From assembly GCF_934190855.1 (NCBI RefSeq), contig NZ_CAKPTN010000028.1:1-15227 (forward strand): a stretch of DNA of 15,227 nucleotides. Reading direction: 5' to 3'. The position numbers and the translations under genes were made by a program. The stretch comes from an uncultured Veillonella sp. Its GTDB lineage: Bacteria; Bacillota; Negativicutes; Veillonellales; Veillonellaceae. The first letter of the stretch is position 1, and every line of letters starts with the position of its first letter. The notes beneath the pieces were generated by a model. That model was not told the origin of the DNA. It saw only the letters and a list, made by a program, of their open reading frames with translations, and did no database searches. Of this stretch, positions 6,494 through 13,444 are shown piece by piece.

Positions 6494-6521
6494 AAAAGAG
6501 ACCACTTATGTGGTCTCTTTT
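6494..6521. terminator. Bidirectional terminator between cdd and metQ
   Basis: A perfect 12-bp stem, AAAAGAGACCAC and GTGGTCTCTTTT, surrounds a TTAT loop. A-tract and T-tract on the two sides let it end both the plus-strand nucleoside operon and minus-strand metQ. Confidence 0.88.
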
Positions 6522-6531
6522 GTTGTATACC

Positions 6532-7353
6532 TTAGAAAGCAGGAACAACTGCACCTTTGTATTTTTCTTCAATGAATTTTTTGATTTCAGGGCTGTGAAG
6601 TGCTTCCATCAATTTTTTAATCTTAGGATCGCTTTCATTGCCTTTAAGTACAGTTACGATATTTACGTAAGGGGAATCTTTAGATTCGATTGCCAACGCA
6701 TCTTTACCAGGATTAAGATCTGCATTCAAAGCAAAGTTAGTATTGATTGCTGCTAAAGCTACATCGTCAAGAGAACGAGGTACTTGAGCTGCTTCTAATT
6801 CGACGAATTGGTATTCGTTAGGGTTATTAGCGATATCTTGAACTGTGGACAAGATGTTGCTGGAGTCTTTCAAAGTGATAAGACCTTGTTTTTGTAATAA
6901 TAACAATGCACGACCGCCGTTTGTAGGGTCATTAGGGATAGCGATTTTAGCGCCTTTAGGAAGATCTTTCAAATCTTTGATTTGACGGGAATATAAGCCC
7001 ATTGGCTCAAGGTGAACGCCACCAGCAGATACTAGGTTAAGTTTGTGAGCTTTTGCGAATTCATCCATGTAAGGTATATGTTGGAAGAAGTTAGCATCGA
7101 TTTCTTTGTCGCCCAAAGCAAGGTTTGGTGTATTGTAATCAGTGAATTCAGTGATTTTCAACTCAATACCCTCTTTTGCTAAGATAGGTTTAACTTGTTC
7201 CAAGATTTCTGCGTGAGGTACTGCAGTAGCACCAATTTTAATAACTTGTTTGCCGTCGCTAGCAGCTTGTTTGTTGTTGTCGTTACCGCAACCTGCGATT
7301 AATAAAGCACCGCCGAGGATTACAGTAGCCGCTAATGCTAAAAATTTTCTCAT
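6532..7353 (-). CDS. metQ: Methionine-binding lipoprotein (NlpA/MetQ family)
   Basis: This is the substrate-binding part of a methionine ABC importer, anchored to the outer face of the inner membrane. The frame opens further upstream, but ATG 7353 has AAAGGAG in front of it and directly begins the signal peptide, giving 273 residues. The lipobox is LLIAGC with C22 as the lipidated residue. The body holds family signatures such as DANFFQHIPYMDEF, HLEPMGLYS and IPNDPTNGGRALLLLQ. A methionine-specific role is the most likely reading, but NlpA-family proteins may bind other small amino acids. The gene stands alone: no metN ATPase or metI permease lies beside it, and it has its own promoter and terminator. 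It may serve a transporter encoded elsewhere. Confidence 0.9.
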   Translation of the reverse strand: MRKFLALAATVILGGALLIAGCGNDNNKQAASDGKQVIKIGATAVPHAEILEQVKPILAKEGIELKITEFTDYNTPNLALGDKEIDANFFQHIPYMDEFAKAHKLNLVSAGGVHLEPMGLYSRQIKDLKDLPKGAKIAIPNDPTNGGRALLLLQKQGLITLKDSSNILSTVQDIANNPNEYQFVELEAAQVPRSLDDVALAAINTNFALNADLNPGKDALAIESKDSPYVNIVTVLKGNESDPKIKKLMEALHSPEIKKFIEEKYKGAVVPAF

Positions 7354-7398
7354 TAGACACACTCCTTTTACAATCATTGCATATAAAATATTAAATCT

Positions 7399-7427
7399 AT
7401 AGTACTAAATTATTCCCTATCTATCAA
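7399..7427 (-). promoter_or_regulatory. Promoter of metQ
   Basis: On the minus strand, TTGATA (7427-7422) and TACTAT (7404-7399) are separated by exactly 17 bp. The predicted leader is only about 40 nt, too short for a SAM or T-box riboswitch. Confidence 0.7.
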
Positions 7428-7446
7428 GAAGGATTTAGTATAGGTT

Positions 7447-7469
7447 CTCCATAACTAAAAGCTATGGAG
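7447..7469 (-). terminator. Weak hairpin after menA
   Basis: CTCCATA and TATGGAG form a 7-bp stem with a 9-nt loop three bases after the menA stop. No T-run follows on the minus strand, so termination, if any, is weak. Confidence 0.35.
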
Positions 7470-7471
7470 GA

Positions 7472-8368
7472 TTATTTCCCTATGATGAGTCCGATGGACC
7501 ACATGAGTTGGTAAATCATAGCGGCTCCAGCTGTGGTCCCCATAGCTTTGTCTAGTTGGAATTCATCCGTTTTAGTACTTAAGGTATGGACTGTTTTAAA
7601 AGCTAGTGGTATAGCGAGGAATGCCAACAATGAAAAATATGTCATATGGCCTACGATGATCCACGCCACAATCCAAATAAAATTAAAGATGTACATAATG
7701 CTCATCAAGCTGAGAGCTCGTTCACGACCAAGTACGATTGGTAATGTACGACGGCCGTGGCTTTCATCATTGCGAATATCTCGAATATTATTGGTAAGCA
7801 TGATGGAGCCAACCAGTAATGTGGATGGAATAGCAGGGATTAACAGTGCTAAAGACAATTCACGAGTCCAAGCATATCCCGTAATAAGTACGATAGCAAG
7901 GCCCATGGCGATGCCAGAAGAAATTTCACCAAAGGGTGTACGAGAAATCGGTTTTGGACCACCGGAGTAGAGGAAGCTAATCAGAATACATACGAAGCCA
8001 GCTGGTACGTAATACCAAGTGATGGTTGAGGATAAATAGGCACCGATGATGATTGGCACTACCATGAGTATTTTGATCATGGTAACGATGAGCTCAGGTG
8101 TAATGGCACCGCGAGTAATGGAGCCAGCGTTACCGACCTTTTGTCCTGCATCGAGACCAGATTTGAAATCTTTATATTCGTTCCATAAATTGGCTACGAT
8201 TTGAGCCGTTACAACAGCTAAGAAAATAAGAACAGTATGGAAGATAGCAAGGCCTGTACCACGAGCTGCACCAAATGCATAATAACTAAAAGCGGCACCT
8301 AAAATCGTAGGCCCTAAAGCAGCTGCTAATGTGCGCGGTCTTGTGAGAGGAATTAATTCTTGTATCAT
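7472..8368 (-). CDS. menA: 1,4-dihydroxy-2-naphthoate polyprenyltransferase (UbiA family)
   Basis: MenA attaches a polyprenyl chain to 1,4-dihydroxy-2-naphthoate in the inner membrane, making demethylmenaquinone. The 298-residue protein has many hydrophobic segments and both UbiA metal/diphosphate motifs: NLWNEYKDFKSGLD (60-73) and TNNIRDIRNDE (192-202). The N-terminal LIPLTRPRTLAAALGPTILG is typical of MenA rather than UbiA. A GTG at 8392 is in frame but overlaps the Shine-Dalgarno itself, so I use ATG 8368, which begins MIQELIPLTRPRT. This start lies 22 nt from AAAGGAGT with a hairpin in between. The other men genes are not in the window. A different UbiA-family prenyl acceptor is possible but less likely. 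Confidence 0.88.
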   Translation of the reverse strand: MIQELIPLTRPRTLAAALGPTILGAAFSYYAFGAARGTGLAIFHTVLIFLAVVTAQIVANLWNEYKDFKSGLDAGQKVGNAGSITRGAITPELIVTMIKILMVVPIIIGAYLSSTITWYYVPAGFVCILISFLYSGGPKPISRTPFGEISSGIAMGLAIVLITGYAWTRELSLALLIPAIPSTLLVGSIMLTNNIRDIRNDESHGRRTLPIVLGRERALSLMSIMYIFNFIWIVAWIIVGHMTYFSLLAFLAIPLAFKTVHTLSTKTDEFQLDKAMGTTAGAAMIYQLMWSIGLIIGK

Positions 8369-8375
8369 AATAAAA

Positions 8376-8398
8376 GCACACCTAGTGTGCACTCCTTT
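8376..8398 (-). promoter_or_regulatory. Hairpin between the menA Shine-Dalgarno and start codon
   Basis: On the minus strand AAAGGAGT (8398-8391) is followed at once by the hairpin GCACAC-TAG-GTGTGC (8390-8376), then seven bases, then ATG 8368. Linear spacing is 22 nt, too long for normal initiation; with the hairpin formed, the effective spacing is about 7 nt. AGGTG in the 3' half of the hairpin is an alternative weak Shine-Dalgarno that is free only when the hairpin is open. Confidence 0.55.
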
Positions 8399-8468
8399 CT
8401 ATTTCTCATGGATGTATCATGTTCACATGTCTATTTATGTATTGTATAGCAGAAAGGAAAGGTTGTAA

Positions 8469-8506
8469 ATTATACTATATAATTGTAAATGTCGATATAG
8501 TATAAT
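8469..8506. promoter_or_regulatory. 12-bp inverted repeat with divergent -10 boxes between menA and the secreted-protein pair
   Basis: ATTATACTATAT (8469-8480) and ATATAGTATAAT (8495-8506) are perfect inverted copies 14 bp apart. Each outer end is a TATAAT hexamer pointing outward: 8501-8506 on plus, 8474-8469 on minus. No strong -35 box is seen for either. It may be a pair of divergent promoters, an operator, or both. Confidence 0.45.
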
Positions 8507-8578
8507 AATAAGTATATGCAGTATAGATTATTATTTTAGTCTGTACGAATATTGTATTGTTAAAAAGTGAGGTGTCTT

Positions 8579-9523
8579 ATGAGAGCTCTCAATAAAAAAG
8601 TTATCACATTGGCTTGTGCTACATGTTTAACAGTTGGCATGGGTGCAGTGGCATGTGCAGATACGGTAGATTTAGGCTATGGTATGTATGGCAGTACGTC
8701 CCCTACGGTGAAAGCTGTAGAGGTTATGCATGTTCCTACAGATGCTAAGCTACGTAATAATGAGCAAAACCAAATGCTTTTCGCAGCAAATAAAGAATCC
8801 CTTAGTTCCATTAATACTGTATTGAAAATGCATTATTCTGTGCCTTTTGAGCCTGTTAAGGGTGATGTTTTAGATGGTTTTTCTTATTATCAATTACAAG
8901 GTACAAATGAGCAAGGTCACCATACAGGCTATTTGTTAGTTGTTGATTATCCCAAAAACGCTATCGATCAAGCGATTAAAATTGATAAGACAGTATTAGA
9001 AAAAGGATCTGACGCTGATAAGGCTAAATTAAAGAACTCCGTTTCTAAACATGTTGATGCGTATTCTAAAGAAACCGCACAACAACGATTAGCAAGTTTG
9101 CCTGGTGATACTGTAGACGGTGCGAAATTAGCTAAAGCGGTTAAAGCTATTAATGATAGTATTCCAAGTCATATAAATGATACATTTGATAAATTACTAG
9201 CTACTGATAAGAAAACATCAGCTAGAGATAAGGAAGCAATTTCTACATTTACTGGCTTTATGGCGAAACAATTGAGCGTAGATGCAACTCATGTAGCTTA
9301 TCAACCTGTTCAAACTCGTTATGGTACTGCTGTAACAGGTGATGTACGCGGTGCAGTAGGCTTTGATGGCTTTAGAAATAGCTTTGCTTTGATTGGTTAC
9401 GCAATTCCTGCTGATAAGGGGTTATCCTTACAATTCTTATACTCTGATGATTCTAGCTATGATTATTGGACTAATGAGTTGAAGCATATGTATCAAACAC
9501 AATCTCTTAAGGGAGGTAAATAA
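8579..9523 (+). CDS. Secreted protein of unknown function (tandem pair, first member)
   Basis: I do not recognise the family. A GTG at 8567 is in frame, but ATG 8579 has GTGAGGTG in front and starts the signal peptide MRALNKKVITLACATCLTVG, giving 314 residues. Cleavage is likely after VACA; the sequence GAVAC could instead serve as a weak lipobox, so a lipoprotein is possible. The rest is soluble, with a Lys/Asp-rich helical middle (about 130-230). The segment YYQLQGTNEQGHHTGYLLVVDYPKNA (about 103-128) matches YQLQGADKTGQKDAFLVAVD in the next gene, and both proteins end with an aromatic-rich region before a short helical tail. The next gene begins one base after this stop. A shared envelope function is inferred. 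Confidence 0.75.
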   Translation: MRALNKKVITLACATCLTVGMGAVACADTVDLGYGMYGSTSPTVKAVEVMHVPTDAKLRNNEQNQMLFAANKESLSSINTVLKMHYSVPFEPVKGDVLDGFSYYQLQGTNEQGHHTGYLLVVDYPKNAIDQAIKIDKTVLEKGSDADKAKLKNSVSKHVDAYSKETAQQRLASLPGDTVDGAKLAKAVKAINDSIPSHINDTFDKLLATDKKTSARDKEAISTFTGFMAKQLSVDATHVAYQPVQTRYGTAVTGDVRGAVGFDGFRNSFALIGYAIPADKGLSLQFLYSDDSSYDYWTNELKHMYQTQSLKGGK

Positions 9524-9524
9524 T

Positions 9525-10316
9525 ATGAAATCTTTGAAAGTATTAGCTTGTGCTGCCTGCCTTTTAGGAACTGTATCCGGTGTAGGTTTAGCTAAGGATG
9601 TACAAACTATTGGGGGCGCTATGGTAGTGCCTAATAATGTTAATGTTGTTTCTGCTTCCAAAGCAAATACTCCTAGCTTTGTAACATCTTTTATTACAAA
9701 TCAAGAAAAAGTAGATCCGTCTAGTGCAAATCCTGTAAATGCACAAATTAAAGAATTTATAAAGAACTTAGGAACTAATTTTGATATCTACCAATTACAA
9801 GGTGCAGATAAAACTGGTCAAAAAGATGCGTTTTTAGTGGCCGTAGATGTAAAAGCGGTAGCACAACAATTTGCTGGTAAAGAGGCTAATGATCCTATGT
9901 TTATAGCTGCTATGGCGGCTCTTGATAAAGGTCAAGTCGATCCTGTAACTGAACAACTTATATTAGGGACTATTAATAAGCAAATTCCAACTACTACTAC
10001 TGTAGTTCCTTTAAATGGGCCAATCCATGTACCAAGTCGCAACCCAGAAAAGGGAACTATTATGCCTAAGGTACTTAAAACTATTACAGTAGAAGATGCG
10101 CAACAAGTTCATCCTGTAGCAGGTACAAAATATCAAACATATGCAGCAAGTTCTCGCATGTTATATTCTGATGGAACTGTACAAACTCCACTCTATGCAA
10201 ATGCTGCATTTGTGTTGAAGCCAGGTAAACCGGTGTTTTATGTTGGGTTAACAACTGACGTACAACGTGATTATTTCAAACCGATATTTGACAACGCATT
10301 CAAATCTGTTAAATAA
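9525..10316 (+). CDS. Secreted protein of unknown function (tandem pair, second member)
   Basis: This 263-residue protein has a Sec signal peptide (MKSLKVLACAACLLGTVSGV...) with probable cleavage after GLA. No named domain is recognised. It is a distant relative of the preceding protein: both have a VPxN/VPTD segment early in the mature part, the IYQLQGADKTGQ...LVAVD core (about 87-107 here), and a C-terminal part with YSD and a Tyr/Phe-containing final helix (RDYFKPIFDNAFKSVK). Its ribosome binding site GGGAGG lies in the last codons of the first gene and the two genes are one base apart, so they are one transcript. The lengths differ mainly by a shorter middle region here. Function unknown. 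Confidence 0.75.
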   Translation: MKSLKVLACAACLLGTVSGVGLAKDVQTIGGAMVVPNNVNVVSASKANTPSFVTSFITNQEKVDPSSANPVNAQIKEFIKNLGTNFDIYQLQGADKTGQKDAFLVAVDVKAVAQQFAGKEANDPMFIAAMAALDKGQVDPVTEQLILGTINKQIPTTTTVVPLNGPIHVPSRNPEKGTIMPKVLKTITVEDAQQVHPVAGTKYQTYAASSRMLYSDGTVQTPLYANAAFVLKPGKPVFYVGLTTDVQRDYFKPIFDNAFKSVK

Positions 10317-10432
10317 TTTATTATATACGTACTTTTACAGAGTGCGTCATATATAGCGAGCCCCAAAGGTGAGTCTCGCCCTAGAAAATAGTTATATTTA
10401 TTTTTAATTATATTTATTAAAGGAGAATTATC

Positions 10433-10804
10433 ATGAAAACACTTTTCACAGACAAAGCACCAGCAGCAGTAGGTCCTTATTCTCAAGCCAAAGTAGTAAA
10501 CGGTTTATTATTTGCTTCTGGTCAAATTCCACTCGATCCTGCAACTGGTTCCATTGTTGCAGGTGGTATCGTAGAGCAAACTGAACAAGTATGCAAAAAC
10601 ATTGATGCTGTATTGGCTGAAGCTGGTTCTGACTTCTCCGAAGTTATTAAAACAACTTGTTTCTTGGCTGATATCGCTGACTTCAAAGCATTCAACGAAG
10701 TGTATGCTAAATATTTCACTTCTAAACCAGCTCGCTCTTGCGTAGCAGTAAAAGATCTTCCATTGGGTGCTTTAGTAGAAGTGGAAATTATTGCGGAAGT
10801 ATAA
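10433..10804 (+). CDS. ridA: RidA family 2-iminoacid/enamine deaminase
   Basis: RidA hydrolyses reactive enamines and imines such as 2-aminoacrylate to the keto acid and ammonia, protecting PLP enzymes. The 123-residue protein has the family pattern: AVGPYSQAKVVNGLLFASGQIPLDP near the N-terminus, the conserved Arg R101 in KPARSCVAV, which binds the substrate carboxylate, and the C-terminal LPLGALVEVEIIAEV with E117. AAAGGAGAATTATC precedes ATG 10433. The next gene, a cysteine desulfidase homologue, starts one base after this stop, so RidA probably clears the 2-aminoacrylate made by that enzyme. The function is well supported by family conservation; the exact substrate in vivo is inferred. Confidence 0.93.
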   Translation: MKTLFTDKAPAAVGPYSQAKVVNGLLFASGQIPLDPATGSIVAGGIVEQTEQVCKNIDAVLAEAGSDFSEVIKTTCFLADIADFKAFNEVYAKYFTSKPARSCVAVKDLPLGALVEVEIIAEV

Positions 10805-10805
10805 G

Positions 10806-12053
10806 ATGGATTATATTTCCTTGCTACAGTCAGAGATGCGTCCTGCCTTCGGTTGCACAGAGCCAATTGCATTGGCTTATGCGGCTGCGAAGGCAGTCTC
10901 TGTTTTAGATGAGTTTCCTAACCATATTCACGCACGATGCAGCGCGAATATTATTAAGAACGTCAAATCTGTAGTAATCCCTAACTCTGGTGGTCGTAAA
11001 GGTCTTACGGCCGCCACCACTTTGGGGGCCATTGTAGGTCACCCAGAGCGGGAGTTAGAGGTATTGGAATCTGCTACAGACGAAGATCGTAAATGGCTTG
11101 GCACGTTGCTTGATGCCAACTTCTGTACCGTTTCACTCGCTGAAGGTGTAGATAATCTATATATTGAGATTACCGCTGAAACAGATGAACATACGGCTGT
11201 AGTTCGTATTGAAAATGACCATACGAATGTAACCTATGTTGCTGTAGATGGCGAGATTATTTCTGAAACGGTTAACGAAATTAAAAAAGCAGCGAACACT
11301 GAATATGCTATGACTTTTGATAGCATTTATGAATTTTCTAAAACAGCTGATATTACAGATATCCTTCCTCAAATTAAACAACAAGTAGAGTATAATACTG
11401 CAATTTCCAAGGAAGGTTTATCTAATGATTACGGTGCTAACATTGGTCAATTATTATTGTTAGATGATGAAAATCCATCTCTTGAAACAAAATGTAAAGC
11501 TCGTGCAGCGGCTGGCTCTGATGCGCGTATGAGCGGGTGTCCCTTGCCTGTAGTTATCTGCTCTGGCTCTGGTAACCAAGGTTTAACCGTATCTGTACCA
11601 ATCATTACGACTGCCGAGGAACTTGGTAAAAGTGATGATGAACTTTATCGAGCGCTCGTCTTTGCTAACTTGTTAACACTTTACGTTAAATCTGGCATTG
11701 GTAAATTATCCGCATACTGCGGCGTTGTATCTGCTGGTGTTGTAAGTGTGGCAGGCATTGCCTTCTTGAAAGGTGATAGCAAGGATATCATCGAGAATAC
11801 CCTTGTAAATGGTCTTGCAAGCTTATCTGGTATCGTATGTGATGGAGCAAAACCATCCTGCGCAGGTAAAATTGCGATCTCTCTTGATGGCGCCTTTATG
11901 GGATATAAACAAGCACGCCTTAACAAGAACTATCAAAAAGGCGATGGTCTTGTAGCATACTCCGTTGACGAAACCATCCGCAGTATCGGTACTGTGGCCC
12001 AAGGTATGAAAGAAACGGACGTAGTTATCTTGAATGAAATGCTAAAACATTAA
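10806..12053 (+). CDS. cyuA: L-cysteine desulfidase-like protein (CyuA/YhaM, UPF0597 family)
   Basis: This 415-residue protein belongs to the family of archaeal L-cysteine desulfidase and E. coli CyuA (YhaM), which use an iron-sulfur cluster to break cysteine into sulfide and 2-aminoacrylate, which becomes pyruvate and ammonia. The start ATG 10806 lies one base after ridA, with GCGGAAG as a modest ribosome binding site; a TTG further upstream is less likely. Signatures include MRPAFGCTEPIALAYAAA (11-28), IPNSGGRKGL (58-67), SGCPLPVVICSGSGNQGL (243-260) and CDGAKPSCAGK (345-355). Candidate cluster ligands are C305, C345 and C352, inferred from family conservation. The family is related to serine dehydratases, so serine is an alternative substrate. 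The pairing with ridA favours an enamine-releasing reaction. Confidence 0.85.
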   Translation: MDYISLLQSEMRPAFGCTEPIALAYAAAKAVSVLDEFPNHIHARCSANIIKNVKSVVIPNSGGRKGLTAATTLGAIVGHPERELEVLESATDEDRKWLGTLLDANFCTVSLAEGVDNLYIEITAETDEHTAVVRIENDHTNVTYVAVDGEIISETVNEIKKAANTEYAMTFDSIYEFSKTADITDILPQIKQQVEYNTAISKEGLSNDYGANIGQLLLLDDENPSLETKCKARAAAGSDARMSGCPLPVVICSGSGNQGLTVSVPIITTAEELGKSDDELYRALVFANLLTLYVKSGIGKLSAYCGVVSAGVVSVAGIAFLKGDSKDIIENTLVNGLASLSGIVCDGAKPSCAGKIAISLDGAFMGYKQARLNKNYQKGDGLVAYSVDETIRSIGTVAQGMKETDVVILNEMLKH

Positions 12054-12068
12054 TTTAGCTAACTATAT

Positions 12069-12095
12069 AAGCCCCCTTCTGTGAAGGGGGCTTTT
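12069..12095. terminator. Bidirectional terminator between cyuA and the MFS gene
   Basis: A perfect 11-bp GC-rich stem, AAGCCCCCTTC and GAAGGGGGCTT, surrounds a TGT loop and is followed by TTCTCT. It lies between two convergent genes. Confidence 0.85.
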
Positions 12096-12106
12096 CTCTG
12101 TTGTAA

Positions 12107-13294
12107 TTATTGTAATTTTTTAGGATCTTTAAGTATCAACGATGCCCCGAGGCCCATTACGAGGAATGGCACGAGTGTCATCATTGCAACTGGGAGGGAG
12201 TAGGTGTCTGCTAGGTTACCTACCACAGGGGCGATAACACCGCCGATAGTTTGGCTCACGCCAAGAGTAATACCCGATGCAAAGCCGATGCTTTTAGCTA
12301 GATATGTTTGGCCGAGTACGATAACAGGGCTATAGCTAATCGCTTTGGCAGCGCCAATCATGAGTAGTAACAAGTAAGCTACAGGCATCATGATGAGTGG
12401 AGAGAAGGTTGGCACTTCTGTTAATAGGAACATAGCTGGTAACCAAACTAATAAGGATAGTCTAATAATCTTAATAGGACCATATTTGTCGCCTAATAGG
12501 CCGCCGATGTATGTCATGAAGATACCGATACTAAAGAATACGGTTAAGGCAAAGCTGCCTTGTTCTGGGCTTGTACCGAGTTCGCGAGTCCAGAAGATCG
12601 GAATAAATGCGTTGATAACGCGGAAGTTGACCGATTGGCTCAAGATGATAATGAACAAAATGCCAAAGTATTTCCAGTAGTTTTTCAGCGGTTTTGCTGC
12701 CACTGTTGGATTTTCGGTAGCGACTGCTTGGTCGATAGTACGTGCATGAGCTACGATACGAGGCATGAGGACGAATAATATAGTAAATATAATAATACCT
12801 ACTACGGTGAAAGCAGCCAACCCATGAGGTCCTACTGTATAGGCGATGGCGCCTGCAAATAGCGGGCCAAATGCAAAGCCTGAACTACCGCCGATGGCAA
12901 AGGTTCCCATAGCTTTACCTTTTTTGCCACCGCCGAGACGGTTCATAATCTTGGCACCTTCTGGATGGAAGATAGAAGAGCCTACACCTGCTAAGGTAGC
13001 ACAAATAAGTAAGCTTTCATAAGAGGTTACAAAGCCCATCATCCCTGTGCTACACGCAGAGAGTAGAACGCCAAAGGCAATGAGCCGTGGCTGATTGATC
13101 TTATCTGAAATGTAGCCTAGTAATGGTTGTAACAATGAAGATAATGCTGTATTGGCTAAGATAAGAAAGCCTGCTTGTTCTAAGCTGAGCCCATACGTAT
13201 AAATGAACAGCGGTAAGAGGGCAGGCAACACACTTTGACAGGAGTCATTAATCATGTGACTCACTGTGATGAGATACGGGTAATATTTTTTCAT
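12107..13294 (-). CDS. MFS transporter, fosmidomycin-resistance (Fsr)-like
   Basis: A 395-residue membrane protein of the major facilitator superfamily with about 12 hydrophobic segments in two halves, joined by a charged loop near residues 185-210. The N-terminus, ITVSHMINDSCQSVLPALLPLFIYTYGLSLEQAG, is close to the Fsr type (SH..D...ALP.LLP). MFS motif A is seen at GYISDK....R (60-70), and the GTFAIGGSSGFAFGPLFAG segment is also typical. Fsr proteins export drugs such as fosmidomycin, but most homologues have no known substrate and I would not claim drug export. The ribosome binding site is weak (AAAGGGG, 11 bases from the ATG). The gene lies downstream of tRNA-Ser on the same strand but beyond its terminator, and no clear promoter is seen in the short gap. 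Confidence 0.85.
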   Translation of the reverse strand: MKKYYPYLITVSHMINDSCQSVLPALLPLFIYTYGLSLEQAGFLILANTALSSLLQPLLGYISDKINQPRLIAFGVLLSACSTGMMGFVTSYESLLICATLAGVGSSIFHPEGAKIMNRLGGGKKGKAMGTFAIGGSSGFAFGPLFAGAIAYTVGPHGLAAFTVVGIIIFTILFVLMPRIVAHARTIDQAVATENPTVAAKPLKNYWKYFGILFIIILSQSVNFRVINAFIPIFWTRELGTSPEQGSFALTVFFSIGIFMTYIGGLLGDKYGPIKIIRLSLLVWLPAMFLLTEVPTFSPLIMMPVAYLLLLMIGAAKAISYSPVIVLGQTYLAKSIGFASGITLGVSQTIGGVIAPVVGNLADTYSLPVAMMTLVPFLVMGLGASLILKDPKKLQ

Positions 13295-13315
13295 AGTAGT
13301 GGCCCCTTTACAAAA

Positions 13316-13341
13316 AAAGCGCTAACAATAGTTAGCGCTTT
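13316..13341 (-). terminator. Terminator of the tadA/tRNA-Ser transcript
   Basis: A perfect 11-bp stem (AAAGCGCTAAC / GTTAGCGCTTT) has a 4-nt loop. On the minus strand it runs into seven T residues, the classic form. It lies 13 bases after the tRNA 3' end and before the MFS gene. Confidence 0.88.
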
Positions 13342-13353
13342 AAACATTCTAGT

Positions 13354-13444
13354 TGGCAGAGGAGGAGGGATTTGAACCCTCGCGCCGGTTGCCCGACCTA
13401 CCGCATTTCGAGTGCGGACCCTTCAGCCTCTTGGGTACTCCTCC
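13354..13444 (-). tRNA. tRNA-Ser (anticodon CGA)
   Basis: A 91-nt class II tRNA. The acceptor stem is GGAGGAG with CTCCTCT (first pair G-U), followed by discriminator G and an encoded CCA. The anticodon arm is CCGCA-CTCGAAA-TGCGG, with CGA at 13410-13408, reading UCG. The long variable arm (GGTCGGGCAACCGGC) is typical of tRNA-Ser, and the T arm is GAGGG-TTCAAAT-CCCTC. No promoter is seen directly upstream, because the tadA reading frame covers the 5' flank and the first 47 nt of the tRNA. It is therefore probably cut from the tadA transcript by RNase P. Confidence 0.96.

Noticed and set aside
7354-7398. SAM riboswitch or T-box in front of metQ
   Set aside because: The predicted leader is about 40 nt and shows no terminator/antiterminator structure.
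10356-10379. Terminator after the secreted-protein pair (GCGAG/CTCGC)
   Set aside because: The stem is only 5 bp with a 14-nt loop and no T-run; too weak to call, so read-through into ridA cannot be excluded.
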